Assembly (NCBI GenBank): GCA_903885885.1
Contig: CAISKJ010000052.1
Span: 1 to 17,236 of the forward strand
Reading direction: 5' to 3'
From: an uncultured delta proteobacterium
GTDB lineage: Bacteria > Myxococcota_A > Polyangia > Polyangiales > Ga0077539
Length of the DNA: 17,236 bases
Below, piece by piece: positions 6,694-16,742 of this stretch (position 1 is its first letter; each line of letters begins with the position of its first letter). The position numbers and the translations under genes were made by a program. The notes beneath the pieces were generated by a model that saw only the letters and a program-made list of their open reading frames with translations, did no database searches and had not been told where the DNA came from.

Positions 6694-7917
6694 TCAGCGG
6701 TACATGCGCCCGATGCGGGCCTCGGGGGCGCCCGGGTCGAGCGCGAGCAGGGCGGCATAGAAGCACCACTCGAAGGGCTTCATCGCCACGTACACCACGT
6801 CGGCCATCCAGCGTCGGCGGAGGTAGCGGCTCACGGGCAGTCCTACCCGGTCATAGGTCTGTCGACATAGACGCCCGAAGCGCGGCCAGCGCGTGTGGAG
6901 CATGTCTTCGAACGCGTTGGCCACCGCGAGCTGGCGGTTTACAACGATCGGGGTGCCGTTGCGAACGCCCATGCGCTCGGGGCGCACGAGCCACGGGTGC
7001 CCCTGCGCGGCCACGGTGCAGAGGTAGTGACAGTCGCGCTCGATGACGGTGACCGCCACGCGCGAGAAGGTGTGCGCGCAGGTGTCGGTGAAGGCGGCGA
7101 TGCCCGCGTCGCGTCGGCCCGTGGCGAGGGCGCTGAGCACGCCGTAGGCGCCCGCGAGGGCGGGCGTGAGGGCCAAGGCGCGGGCGAGCCACGCGCGGCT
7201 CACGACAGGCGGGGGAGGGTCGGGCGCGAGCTCGACGCCGCGGTACACGTCGAGCGCGGGCGTGGGGAGCGCGGCGCGCTGCTCCTCGGCGCCGCGGAGG
7301 CGCAGGCGGTCGCGGAGCTCGACGGCGAAGAGGGCCGCGCCGAGCCACGGTGACACCACGGGCAGCCCGAAGGGAAACACCACGAGCCCGAGGGCGAGAA
7401 AGCTCGCGCCGAGCTGCACGCCGAGGGTGAGCGAGAGCACCGCGCCGAGGGCGAGCGCCGCGAGGGTGAGGGCCTCGACGGCCGGCGGGAGCCGCGCGCG
7501 ACGGCGGCGCGAGAGGGCGTACGCGAGGCTCACGACGACGTGCAGCGCGAGGGGCGCGAAGGCCCACGGCATGGCGAACGCGCGAAACAGGTTCATGTCG
7601 TCGTTGCAGCGGGTGTTGTGCACGCAGGTCGCGCTGAGCGTGTAGTTGACCCCGAGGCCCCACAGCGGGAGCGCGCCGAGCACGAGGGCCTCGTAGGCCA
7701 CGATGTAGGGCCCGGTGCCGCGCGCGCGCACGGCCCGGTAGCCCCTGACGCACGCGTAGATCACCACGACGGCGAGGGTGGGGGCGACGATGGCCCCGAG
7801 CGGTGAGAACAGCGTCGAGGCGAGCGCGAAGAGCGCCACCGCGGGGGGCAGCGCCCACCCGATGGTGGTGAACGAGACGAGCGCGGCGTCGCGGACGCGA
7901 GAGCGTGGAGAGGTCAC
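6694..7917 (-). CDS. Multi-pass membrane protein of unknown function with a conserved C-terminal module
   Basis: About 407 residues. The N-terminal half has several hydrophobic segments (LVSFTTIGWALPPAVALFAL; GAIVAPTLAVVVIYACV; YIVAYEALVLGALPLWGLGV; FAPLALHVVVSLAYAL; VVFPFGLPVVSPWLGAALFAV). A soluble C-terminal part contains DCHYLCTVAAQGHPWLVRPE, then IVVNRQLAVANAFEDML, and near the end MADVVYVAMKPFEW. From memory this resembles proteins with a 'CFxxTAA' motif and the DUF6688 family, but I could not check it and no function is assigned. GTG7917 is chosen because frames starting further upstream add only Arg/Ala-rich low-complexity residues and would overlap the next gene's end at 7973. It is convergent with the rhomboid gene (30-base gap, no clear terminator) and lies downstream of the secreted protein gene, possibly in one operon. 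Confidence 0.75.
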   Translation of the reverse strand: MTSPRSRVRDAALVSFTTIGWALPPAVALFALASTLFSPLGAIVAPTLAVVVIYACVRGYRAVRARGTGPYIVAYEALVLGALPLWGLGVNYTLSATCVHNTRCNDDMNLFRAFAMPWAFAPLALHVVVSLAYALSRRRRARLPPAVEALTLAALALGAVLSLTLGVQLGASFLALGLVVFPFGLPVVSPWLGAALFAVELRDRLRLRGAEEQRAALPTPALDVYRGVELAPDPPPPVVSRAWLARALALTPALAGAYGVLSALATGRRDAGIAAFTDTCAHTFSRVAVTVIERDCHYLCTVAAQGHPWLVRPERMGVRNGTPIVVNRQLAVANAFEDMLHTRWPRFGRLCRQTYDRVGLPVSRYLRRRWMADVVYVAMKPFEWCFYAALLALDPGAPEARIGRMYR

Positions 7918-7972
7918 GGCGCGCGATCGTATCGCGAGGGGCGCGGTGCGCGATGCGCCGCGGAGCGAACGG

Positions 7973-8830
7973 TCAGCGCGTGACGGCGGCGCGCTCGCAG
8001 CCGGCGCCCGACTCGCGGCACAGCACACCGTCGAGCGAGGTCTCGGCCTCGCCGTGGAGGAAGAGCGCGTACGACTGCCCCGCGGTGAGGGTGGTGTTCA
8101 AGTGACCGAGGGGCGCGCCCGCGCAGGCGGTGCCCGTCGAGAGGTGGAGGACGAGCTCGGTGGCCCCCGCGGGGAGGTTCTGCACGTTGGGGAGGCGCGG
8201 CCCCGGGGTGCCGAAGTAGCCGCGGCCGCCGAGGTTGGCCACGACGGGGCGCTCGGCGCCGTCGGCGCGCACGCACACGTCGATGGTGCGGTTGACGGGC
8301 CAGGCGCCCATGATGCGTACCGCGGCGTTGCCGTCGGTGGGCGCTGCGGTCGAGGCGGCCTCGATGCGCGTCTCGGCGCGGTCGGCGGGGCTCGGCTGCG
8401 GGGCGACGATGAAGTACACGCGGCCCGCGAGGAGGTTGCCCGCGCCCGAGTTCCATCCCAGGTGCTGCACCGTGGGAACCTCCATGCCGGCGAGGCGCGG
8501 CACGTAGCCCTGCGGACCCGGCGCGACGTCGACGTGGGCCGCGTTGGGGTACGCGAGGTTGGCGACCCACGGCGCGTAGCCCGAGCGACTGCTCCAGATG
8601 GAGAGGGGGCGCGCGCGGTCGGTCCACGAGAGGTTGAGCACCACGATGCGCGCCTGTCCTTCGGCCTGCGCGGGAAAGCCCGGTGCGGGAGCGGGCGTGG
8701 GCGCTGCGGGGGCGCTGTGGCGCCCGTGGTGGCCGTGCGACTGCGCCGAAGCGGGCGCCGCGCCGCCGAGCGAGAGCGCCGCGGCGCCGAGCAGAGCCAT
8801 GCCGAGATGAGCGAGCGGTGTGCGTGCCAT
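7973..8830 (-). CDS. Secreted DUF4397-like protein of unknown function
   Basis: 285 residues with a clear Sec signal peptide (MARTPLAHLGMALLGAAALS, then LGGAAPASA, likely cleaved after residue 29). A His-rich patch (SHGHHGRHS) and an Ala/Pro linker follow. Two beta-rich repeats can be seen. The first begins ARIVVLNLSWTDRARPLSIW. The second begins VRIMGAWPVNRTIDVCVRAD and continues through VVANLGGRGYFGTPGPRLPN and TTLTAGQSYALFLHGE. This layout resembles DUF4397, a domain found in exported proteins of myxobacteria and other phyla, but the match is from pattern recognition only. Cysteines in both the second repeat and the tail (VLCRESGAGCERAA) could form disulfides outside the cytoplasm. ATG8830 is chosen because it gives the signal peptide directly. 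The gene is divergent from the TerB-like gene, and the 162-base gap 8831-8992 must hold both promoters. Confidence 0.75.
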   Translation of the reverse strand: MARTPLAHLGMALLGAAALSLGGAAPASAQSHGHHGRHSAPAAPTPAPAPGFPAQAEGQARIVVLNLSWTDRARPLSIWSSRSGYAPWVANLAYPNAAHVDVAPGPQGYVPRLAGMEVPTVQHLGWNSGAGNLLAGRVYFIVAPQPSPADRAETRIEAASTAAPTDGNAAVRIMGAWPVNRTIDVCVRADGAERPVVANLGGRGYFGTPGPRLPNVQNLPAGATELVLHLSTGTACAGAPLGHLNTTLTAGQSYALFLHGEAETSLDGVLCRESGAGCERAAVTR

Positions 8831-8992
8831 GGGGCAATCGTACGCAATGCTCCGCGGCGTAGCGCGACGAAGAACAGAACGTGTTTCACGGTGGCACGCG
8901 CGAGACACGTTGAGCGTTGACAGGGGCGGTGCCGTGAGGCTCTCTCGCAGGCGGATTTCGGGGACGAAGGGCACACAGGGAGCACGAAGACG

Positions 8993-9442
8993 ATGTTCAA
9001 GCGACGTGAACGCAAGCGCGCGATGGAGCGCCAGATCGAGCTGACGGCGATGACGCTGCAGGGCCTGGTCGACGCCGGGGTTCTCATGGCCGCGGCCGAC
9101 GGCGAGATCACCGCCGACGAGTACGATCAGGTGGCCGACGTGATCTCGGGCTTCCTCGACGGTCAGGTGAGCAACAAGCAGGTTCGCGCGATCATCTCCG
9201 AGTCGGTCGAGATGCTGGTCGATCAGGGCGTCGACGCGCGCCTCGAGGCGCTCAACGCCAACCTCGTCACGGAAGACCTCCGCGAGGTGGCGTTCCAGGT
9301 GGCCTGCGCGGTGCTCGTGGCCGACGGCGAGTACGGCGAAGACGACGAGGGCGAGGCCTACGAGGCCATCGCCGAGGCGCTCGAGATCGACGAAGACCGC
9401 GCGCAAGAGCTCTTCGACGAGGTCGGCACGATCTACGGCTGA
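8993..9442 (+). CDS. Small TerB-like (tellurite resistance B family) protein
   Basis: 149-residue, strongly acidic, all-helical cytoplasmic protein. It has the paired acidic motifs of the TerB fold, one in the first half (AAADGEITADEYDQVADVIS, residues about 33-52) and one in the second (VLVADGEYGEDDEGEAYEAI, about 107-126). In TerB proteins these sites bind divalent metal. The front is very basic (MFKRRERKRAMERQ), giving a sharply dipolar protein. No signal peptide is present. GGGAG at 8978-8982, about 10 bases before the ATG, supports the start. A perfect -35 hexamer TTGACA lies at 8917-8922, but no good -10 follows. There are no other ter genes nearby, so actual tellurite resistance should not be inferred; TerB-like domains occur in many stress and membrane-associated contexts. 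Confidence 0.75.
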   Translation: MFKRRERKRAMERQIELTAMTLQGLVDAGVLMAAADGEITADEYDQVADVISGFLDGQVSNKQVRAIISESVEMLVDQGVDARLEALNANLVTEDLREVAFQVACAVLVADGEYGEDDEGEAYEAIAEALEIDEDRAQELFDEVGTIYG

Positions 9443-9493
9443 CCCTCTCGCGCGGGGTGCCCAATGGGCGCGCCGCGGATGTTCGAAACGGCA

Positions 9494-9533
9494 ACGCCCC
9501 CGATCGAGCGCGCGTGCGTCGATGCGGGGGCGT
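9494..9533. terminator. Hairpin between convergent terB-like and dnaK genes (possible bidirectional terminator)
   Basis: The left arm at 9494-9507 (ACGCCCCCGATCGA) pairs with the right arm at 9519-9533 (TCGATGCGGGGGCGT), giving 14 base pairs with a single bulged G at 9524 and an 11-base loop. It sits between the stop codons of two convergent genes, where a shared terminator is expected. The flanking T-tracts are weak: TTGCCGTTT on the dnaK-sense strand and only scattered Ts on the other. Termination is therefore inferred from position and stem strength. Confidence 0.5.
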
Positions 9534-9566
9534 CGTCGTTGCGGTGGGGCTACCGCGCGGTGACCG

Positions 9567-11474
<1,908 letters not shown>

Positions 11475-11541
11475 ACTCAGTATTCTCCTCGTAGTGGCGC
11501 CTGTGTGGGGCGCAGTGGTCCTTCGTTCAGGATCGGGGCGC

Positions 11542-11569
11542 AACCTAGCCATCGATCACGGTGCGTCAA
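11542..11569 (-). promoter_or_regulatory. Candidate dnaK promoter
   Basis: On the minus strand TTGACG (11569-11564) and TAGGTT (11547-11542) are separated by 16 bases and lie about 70 bases before the dnaK start, resembling a housekeeping sigma-70 promoter. I see no CIRCE element and no convincing sigma-32 boxes in 11475-11662, so heat-shock control is not evident from this region. The rest of this gap is a GC-rich leader ending in the dnaK ribosome-binding site. Confidence 0.4.
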
Positions 11570-11662
11570 GAGATATGCCAAGGGCATTTCCTTCCGGCGG
11601 GAATACCGTGGAAAAGCCTTGAATTCTCGATGGATCGTGCGGGTGAGAGAGGCGGGGGGCGG

Positions 11663-14600
11663 CTACTCGCGGATCATGTCCGAGAGCACGAGGGCGGCGG
11701 AGTTGTACGCGGGCGAACCCTGCGGCACGAGGCGCAGGTACTCGACGTAGAGGGCGCGGGCGCCGTTGCGGTTGTGGTTCTCGCGCTCGATGTCGGCGAG
11801 GGCGCGCGTGGCTTGCACGTACCACGACGGCAGCGGGGTGAGCCCCGTGCCGCGGGCGCGGGCCTCTTGAAACGCCGCCCGCGCGGGGCCTTCGTCGCCC
11901 GCGTCGGAGAGCAGGCGGCCGAGGTTGTAGTACCAATCGCCGTGGTGGTTGTCGTGCTCGATGGCGAAGCGGTAGAGCCGAATGGACTCCTGCCGGCGGC
12001 CGAGGGCGTCGTCGATATCGGCCCAGGTCGCGTAGGCCGCCCAGAAGCGCGGGTCGAGCTGCGTGGCGCGGTTGATGTCGTCGAGGGCGCTGGCCGCGTC
12101 GCCGCGGTGCAGGCGGATCTCGGCGCGCACCCAGTACCCGCGCGGGAAGGCCGCGTCGAGCTCGATGGACTGCTCGGCGAGCTGCAGGGCGCGCTGCACG
12201 TCGCCCGCGCGGCGGTGCGCCTCCGCGGCGTAGGCCTTGAAGTCGGCGCGCTGCGGGTTGAGCTCGATGGCGCGGTCGAGGTAGTGCACCGCGTCGCCGA
12301 AGTTGTCGGCGCCGAGGAGCGCGCGGCCCATGATGTATTGCGCGTCGGCGTTGGTGGGCTGGTCGACCACCACGGAGCGGAGCATCTGGTCGGCGTCGCC
12401 GTAGTTGCCGAGCGACACGAGCGTGGCGGCCACGCGGTTGATGAGCTCGACGTTGGTGGGGTCGCGCGCGAGGGCCTCGCGGAAGGTGCTGAGCGCCTGC
12501 GGGAGCTCGCCGCGGGCCTCGGCGAGCTGGCCGCGCGCGAGGGCGAGGCCCGGGTAGTTGGGGTCGGCGCGCGTGACGAATTCGAACTCGGTCTGCGCGT
12601 CGTTGAGGCGCTGCATGCGGCGCAGCACGTCGCCGAGGGCGTAGTGCGAGCGGATGTCGTTGGGCTCGCGCTGCACGGCGACGCGCAGCTCGGCCTCGGC
12701 GCCCGCGAGGTCGCCGCGCGCGAGGCGTCCGTGGGAGAGCGCGCGGTGGATGGCGGCGTTTTCGGGCACGCGGGCGCGGGCCTCGAGGAGCACCTGGTCG
12801 GCCGCGTCGGGGCGCTGCAGCATGAGCAGGAGCTCGCTGAGCGAGACGTACGCGTCGAGGTTCTCGGGCTGCAGGCGGATGGCCTCGCGGAAGGCCTGCT
12901 GCGCGAGGGTGCGCTGGTCGCTCGTGGCGGCCATGGCCTTGCCGAGCCAGTAGTGCAGGCGCCCGTCGTTGGGGTGCTCGCGCACGGCGGGCTCGATGAT
13001 GGCCTTGGCCTCGGTGGCCTGGTTGAGCGCGAGGCTCGACTGCGCGATGCCGATGACCGCGTCGAGGTTGGCGTGGTCGGCGCTGTACGCGTTGCGGAAG
13101 CGCGCCTGCGCGTCGGCGTAGTTGCCCTGGCGCTGCAGGATGTTGCCGATGCCCACGAGCGCTGCGGCGGAGCGCGGGTCGAGCTCGAGGGCGCGTTGGA
13201 AGCGGGCCTGCGCGACGCTCACGTGGTCGCGCATGAGCTCGATCTGCCCGGCCACCACGCACGCGTCGGCGCGCTCGTTGACCGAGGCGCCCGACGGGTT
13301 GGCGCCCGCGGGCACTGCGCGGGGGCGGCCGGCCTGCGGCGGGCGGCCGTCGTGCACGAGGTCGCGCAGGAGCTCGAGGGCGCGGTCGCGCTCGGGTTCG
13401 AAGCGCGCGAGGAGGCGCGCGAGGAGGATGCGCGCGCCCGCGTGGCGGGCCTCGGCGCGGAGCACCTCTTCGGCCTCGCGGCGCGCGGTCTCGTGGTCGC
13501 CGCGGGCCTGCGAGGCCAGGGCGAGGAAGTAGCGCGAGCGCGGCGACGCGTGGCGCTGGCGGCCCTGCTGCGCGGCGCGGAGCCACTGCTCCTGGTCGTC
13601 GAGGCGCTGCGCTGCGAGGGTGGCGAGGTCGCGGCCCAGGGGGTCGAGGCGACCGAGGCGCAGGGCCTCGCGGGCGTTGCCGCGCACGAGCGCGTCGGAG
13701 GCGCGCGCGAGGTTGAGGTAGCGCATGCCCGGCGGGGCCTCGGCGAGCTGCGTGAGGAGCTGCCGCGCGCGGCCGATGCGCGACGGGTCGGGCCCGAAGC
13801 GCGCGGCCACCATGTTGTTGGCGTACACGATGTACGCCTGGAGTTCCTTCACCTGGGGGACGCGTGAGAGGGCCTCGTCGAGGCGCGTGAGGGAGCGCAT
13901 CGCGCTCTCGTAGGTGTCGTGCTCGAGGGAGCGCTCGACCTGCTGCACCACGCGGTTGGCGACGCCGAGGCGCTCGTCGCCGTGGAGCTGCTCGTCGATC
14001 CAGTTCTTGCCGAAGGCGCCGTAGGGCGTGAGGGCCAGCGCGGCGCCGCCGAGGATCACCACAGCGGCCACGCCGAGCGCCCCGTAGCCCAGCCACGCGG
14101 CCTTGAAGGGACGACGCGTGGGGGCCGGCGACGCGTCGATCTTCTTGCCGCCGAAGCGCGCGCCCTTGTCGGCTGCGCGGCTCGTCGGTTCGAACTCCGA
14201 CGCGGCGTTGAAGGGCGGGACGAGCGAGCTCGACGAGGGCGGGCCCAGGAGCTCGTCGGCGAGGGAGGCGGGCTCCATGGAGCGCGAGGGCGGCGGATAC
14301 GCGCTCTGCACCGAAGCCTCGAAGGGATTCTCGAGCGGCGGGAGCGACGGATCGTGGAGGGCGGGCGGCGCCTCGCTCGGGTGCACGAAGCCGAACGACG
14401 GCGGCATCGACCCGCGGTCCATCGGGCCGAGGTCGAGCTCGCCGAAGCCCGCGCCCGGCGCCGGCAGCGGCGGGTTCGACGAGACGCTCTGCTCGATCTC
14501 GGGGAACTCGGGCGCCACGGGAAACTGCGAGATGGGGAGGCCCGACGTCGCAGGCGGCGGCTCCGTCGAGAGGGCCGCCTTGCGCGCGATGATGCCTTCG

Positions 14601-15673
14601 GGGTCGAGCTCGGAGCGAGGCGTGGGCTTGGGGCTGCGCGCGCTCGCGGGCAGCGCGACGCCGCCCGACAGCACCGGGAGGTCGTCGGTGTTCGACGAGA
14701 TGGTGAAGGCCTTGCGCTCGAGGCCGATGCGCCCGATGCGCGCGCCCTTGTCGGCGTTCATCGAGGGCGAGGTGACCACGGGCGGGAGCGGATCGGGCTC
14801 GACCGCGGGGAGCGACGCGCCGAAGAGCGACAGGTCGAAGGCCGAGGGCAGCGCCTCGGTGCTCACCGGCAGATCGACGGGGGTCGGCAGGGTGTCGCCC
14901 GCCACCGTCGGGAGCCCTGCGTTCACCGCGGGGAGCCCCGCGCTCACCGCGGGCAGCGCTGCGGCCGCGGGCGTCGGGAGGTTGTCGACCGCGAGGGGCA
15001 GGTCGGCCTCTTCGATTTCGAAATCGTCGTCGGCTGAGGGGGCGCCCTGCGCGGCGGGGGCCGCGCCGTAGTCGGGCGTCGGGGGGCGCTTGTTGGGATA
15101 GCCCACCGCGGTGGGAACCGCACTGTCGCGCGGGGCGGGCGGAGGCGCGCTCTGCGGCGACGGGGTCGAGAAGCCGGGCATCGCGCGGGGCGCGGGCGGC
15201 GGCTCGGAGCTCCCGAAGTCGATCACCGCGGGGAGCTCGGCGCGCTCGGCCACGGCGGGGAGGTCGACCGAGGGCTCGGCCAGCGCGGGGAGGTCGAGCG
15301 AGAAGTCACGCGGCGCCGGCAGATCGACGAGATCCTTCGGCATCGGCAGCGCGGCGTTGGGGTCGAGCGGCAGCGGCAGGTCGGCGTCGCCGCGCCTCAC
15401 GGCGGGCAGCGCCGCGTTGGCCTCACCCGCTCGGGTGAACGACACCGCGGGCGCCGGTGGCGGCACCTTCGGGGGCGCGCGACCCGCCGCGACGGTGGCC
15501 GCGCCCACGTCTTTCGGCGCGGGCGAGGCGAGCGCGCTACCCGGTACAGCGGGGCGCGTGACCAGGAACGACGTGTTGCATTTCGTGCAGCGCATCTGCA
15601 TGCCGCTGCGTGGAACCCGTCGCTCGTCGACCTCGAAGGGACTCTGGCATCCCGTACAGCGGACCTCGAACAT
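11663..15673 (-). CDS. Large zinc-ribbon / transmembrane / TPR-repeat protein
   Basis: 1336 residues, not recognised as a named protein. Residues 1-36 form an MJ0042-type zinc ribbon with C6, C9, C29 and C32 (FEVRCTGCQSPFEVDERRVP; MQMRCTKCNTSFLV). Residues about 45-520 are Pro/Ala/Ser-rich and probably disordered, with many Leu-Pro motifs (DLPAP, DLPAL, DLPAV, GLPAV, TLPTP). One transmembrane helix lies at about 523-547 (WLGYGALGVAAVVILGGAAL). From about 560 to the end are roughly a dozen TPR units, e.g. FQRALELDPRSAAALVGIGN. Zinc ribbon plus a single membrane helix suggests a cytoplasmic N-terminus and periplasmic TPR array. Similar zinc-ribbon, low-complexity and TPR combinations occur in myxobacterial motility and cell-polarity proteins; that is a loose analogy. 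ATG15673 is preferred because it starts at the zinc ribbon and has GGAG five bases upstream (15682-15679). Confidence 0.85.
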   Translation of the reverse strand: MFEVRCTGCQSPFEVDERRVPRSGMQMRCTKCNTSFLVTRPAVPGSALASPAPKDVGAATVAAGRAPPKVPPPAPAVSFTRAGEANAALPAVRRGDADLPLPLDPNAALPMPKDLVDLPAPRDFSLDLPALAEPSVDLPAVAERAELPAVIDFGSSEPPPAPRAMPGFSTPSPQSAPPPAPRDSAVPTAVGYPNKRPPTPDYGAAPAAQGAPSADDDFEIEEADLPLAVDNLPTPAAAALPAVSAGLPAVNAGLPTVAGDTLPTPVDLPVSTEALPSAFDLSLFGASLPAVEPDPLPPVVTSPSMNADKGARIGRIGLERKAFTISSNTDDLPVLSGGVALPASARSPKPTPRSELDPEGIIARKAALSTEPPPATSGLPISQFPVAPEFPEIEQSVSSNPPLPAPGAGFGELDLGPMDRGSMPPSFGFVHPSEAPPALHDPSLPPLENPFEASVQSAYPPPSRSMEPASLADELLGPPSSSSLVPPFNAASEFEPTSRAADKGARFGGKKIDASPAPTRRPFKAAWLGYGALGVAAVVILGGAALALTPYGAFGKNWIDEQLHGDERLGVANRVVQQVERSLEHDTYESAMRSLTRLDEALSRVPQVKELQAYIVYANNMVAARFGPDPSRIGRARQLLTQLAEAPPGMRYLNLARASDALVRGNAREALRLGRLDPLGRDLATLAAQRLDDQEQWLRAAQQGRQRHASPRSRYFLALASQARGDHETARREAEEVLRAEARHAGARILLARLLARFEPERDRALELLRDLVHDGRPPQAGRPRAVPAGANPSGASVNERADACVVAGQIELMRDHVSVAQARFQRALELDPRSAAALVGIGNILQRQGNYADAQARFRNAYSADHANLDAVIGIAQSSLALNQATEAKAIIEPAVREHPNDGRLHYWLGKAMAATSDQRTLAQQAFREAIRLQPENLDAYVSLSELLLMLQRPDAADQVLLEARARVPENAAIHRALSHGRLARGDLAGAEAELRVAVQREPNDIRSHYALGDVLRRMQRLNDAQTEFEFVTRADPNYPGLALARGQLAEARGELPQALSTFREALARDPTNVELINRVAATLVSLGNYGDADQMLRSVVVDQPTNADAQYIMGRALLGADNFGDAVHYLDRAIELNPQRADFKAYAAEAHRRAGDVQRALQLAEQSIELDAAFPRGYWVRAEIRLHRGDAASALDDINRATQLDPRFWAAYATWADIDDALGRRQESIRLYRFAIEHDNHHGDWYYNLGRLLSDAGDEGPARAAFQEARARGTGLTPLPSWYVQATRALADIERENHNRNGARALYVEYLRLVPQGSPAYNSAALVLSDMIRE
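14910..14960 (-). repeat. 21-base tandem repeat inside the TPR-protein gene
   Basis: Two adjacent 21-base units at 14910-14930 and 14931-14951 differ at only two positions, and a degenerate third unit begins at 14952; the 21 bases before 14910 also look like a diverged unit. Each unit keeps the reading frame and encodes a seven-residue Leu-Pro motif (GLPAVNA, GLPAVSA). This looks like in-frame tandem duplication within the disordered linker. Confidence 0.6.
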
Positions 15674-15722
15674 CCTCACTCCATCCCGTAGAGCGCGCAG
15701 ACGAGTCGCTCGTTGCCGCATC

Positions 15723-15739
15723 GTCTCGCGTCGCGAGAC
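15723..15739. promoter_or_regulatory. Perfect inverted repeat between the FHA-GGDEF and TPR genes
   Basis: GTCTCGCG (15723-15730) and CGCGAGAC (15732-15739) are exact inverted copies around one base. The site lies 50 bases upstream of the TPR gene start and 32 bases after the FHA-GGDEF stop. No T-tract follows on the minus strand, so it is more likely an operator or a leader hairpin than a terminator. A second, shorter dyad, ACGAG-TCG-CTCGT, lies at 15701-15713 between it and the TPR gene. Confidence 0.35.
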
Positions 15740-15770
15740 ACTTGTGAAGTCTCATTAGATCATTACCGTA

Positions 15771-16742
15771 TCAACGGCAGACCCGGTTCTTTCCGCCCTG
15801 CTTGGCGCGGTAGAGTGCCTCGTCGGCGCGCTGAAAGAGCGATTCTGCGGTGTTTGCGTCGGCGGGGAACGACGCCACCCCGATGGAGATCCCGGGTTTG
15901 AGGGCGATCCCTTCGCGAGCGTAGGGATAGGCGGCCACGGCGGCGCGGATCTCTTCCGCCACGAGCACTCCGGTGGCGGTGTCGGTGCCGGGGAGGGCGC
16001 CGCAGAACTCGTCGCCGCCGAAGCGCGAGCCGATGCCCCGCTCGCCGAGCACGCGCCCGATGAGCTTGCCCGTCTCGCCGATCGTGTACGCCCCGAAGAG
16101 GTGCCCGTGGCGGTCGTTGATGGCCTTGATGCCGTCCATGTCCATCACGAGGAGGGCCACCGGGCGGCCGCCGTTGCGCGCGGCCTCGACCATGAGCGAC
16201 AGCTCTTGATCGAAGCGCCTGCGCACGTAGAGCCCCGAGAGGTCGTCGACGTTGAGGAGGCGCTGGATCTGCTCGTCGTAGGCCTGCTCGAGGCGATCCA
16301 TGAGCTCGAAGCGCAGCACGGTGCGACCGAGCACCACCTTGTCGCCGTGGGCGAGCGTGGTCTCTACGCGGCGCGCGCCGTTCACCACGGTGCCGTTGGT
16401 GCTCCCGAGGTCGACGAGCGTCCAGGTGTCGCCGCGGTCTTCGATGCGCGCGTGGCGCCACGAAATGCCCGCGTCGGAGAGCACCACCTCGTTGCTCGGG
16501 TCGCGCCCGAGCGTGGCGTTGCCCGTGAGCCGCTTGCGCGTGCCCACCTCGTTGCCCGACATCACCACGATGGCCGGGCGTCGCGCGTCGAGGAGCGCCG
16601 AGTGCAGCTCGTCGCGCATGCGCAGCCCGTCGTCGAGCTGCAGCGTGCGGAGCGAACCCGGCGCGCCGGGGCGGTCGACCGCGGGGGGCTTCGCCTGCGA
16701 GGCGTCTGAGGGTTTTTCTGCCCGAGGGTGTTCGTCCGACAT
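15771..16742 (-). CDS. FHA-GGDEF protein (cyclic dinucleotide synthase, possibly not c-di-GMP specific)
   Basis: 323 residues. After a variable N-terminus, an FHA phosphothreonine-binding domain (about 55-145) keeps G79-R80, S94, H97 and N116 (TLGRDPSNEVVLSD; GISWRHARI; GSTNGTVVNG). A GGDEF domain (about 160-320) follows, with DDLSGLYVRRRF, the metal-binding D201 (VMDMDGIKAIND), N209 and an intact FGGDEF at 241-246, so it should be catalytic. Two departures are visible. The RxxD inhibitory I-site is absent upstream of the signature. A218 stands where PleD has guanine-contacting Asp344 (GHLFGAYTI instead of a GHxxGD pattern). No membrane segment is present, so it is soluble and probably recruited by phosphorylated partners through the FHA domain. 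ATG16742 gives the start MSDEHPRAEK. It is divergent from the corA-like gene. Confidence 0.93.
   Translation of the reverse strand: MSDEHPRAEKPSDASQAKPPAVDRPGAPGSLRTLQLDDGLRMRDELHSALLDARRPAIVVMSGNEVGTRKRLTGNATLGRDPSNEVVLSDAGISWRHARIEDRGDTWTLVDLGSTNGTVVNGARRVETTLAHGDKVVLGRTVLRFELMDRLEQAYDEQIQRLLNVDDLSGLYVRRRFDQELSLMVEAARNGGRPVALLVMDMDGIKAINDRHGHLFGAYTIGETGKLIGRVLGERGIGSRFGGDEFCGALPGTDTATGVLVAEEIRAAVAAYPYAREGIALKPGISIGVASFPADANTAESLFQRADEALYRAKQGGKNRVCR

Noticed and set aside
8993..9442. A tellurite resistance operon
   Set aside because: Only one small TerB-like protein is present, with no terA, terC, terD or terE nearby; the fold alone does not imply tellurite resistance.
11584..11625. Weak inverted repeats between the TPR gene and dnaK (TGCC-AAG-GGCA; TTCC...GGAA)
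   Set aside because: Stems are only four to six pairs with no T-tract; not enough to call a terminator or operator.
11556..14096. Long alternative frames on both strands across the TPR gene (846 residues minus, 768 residues plus)
   Set aside because: The minus frame is almost entirely Arg/Pro/Ala/His and the plus frame lacks any motif, whereas the 11663-15673 frame encodes clear TPRs, a membrane helix and a zinc ribbon.
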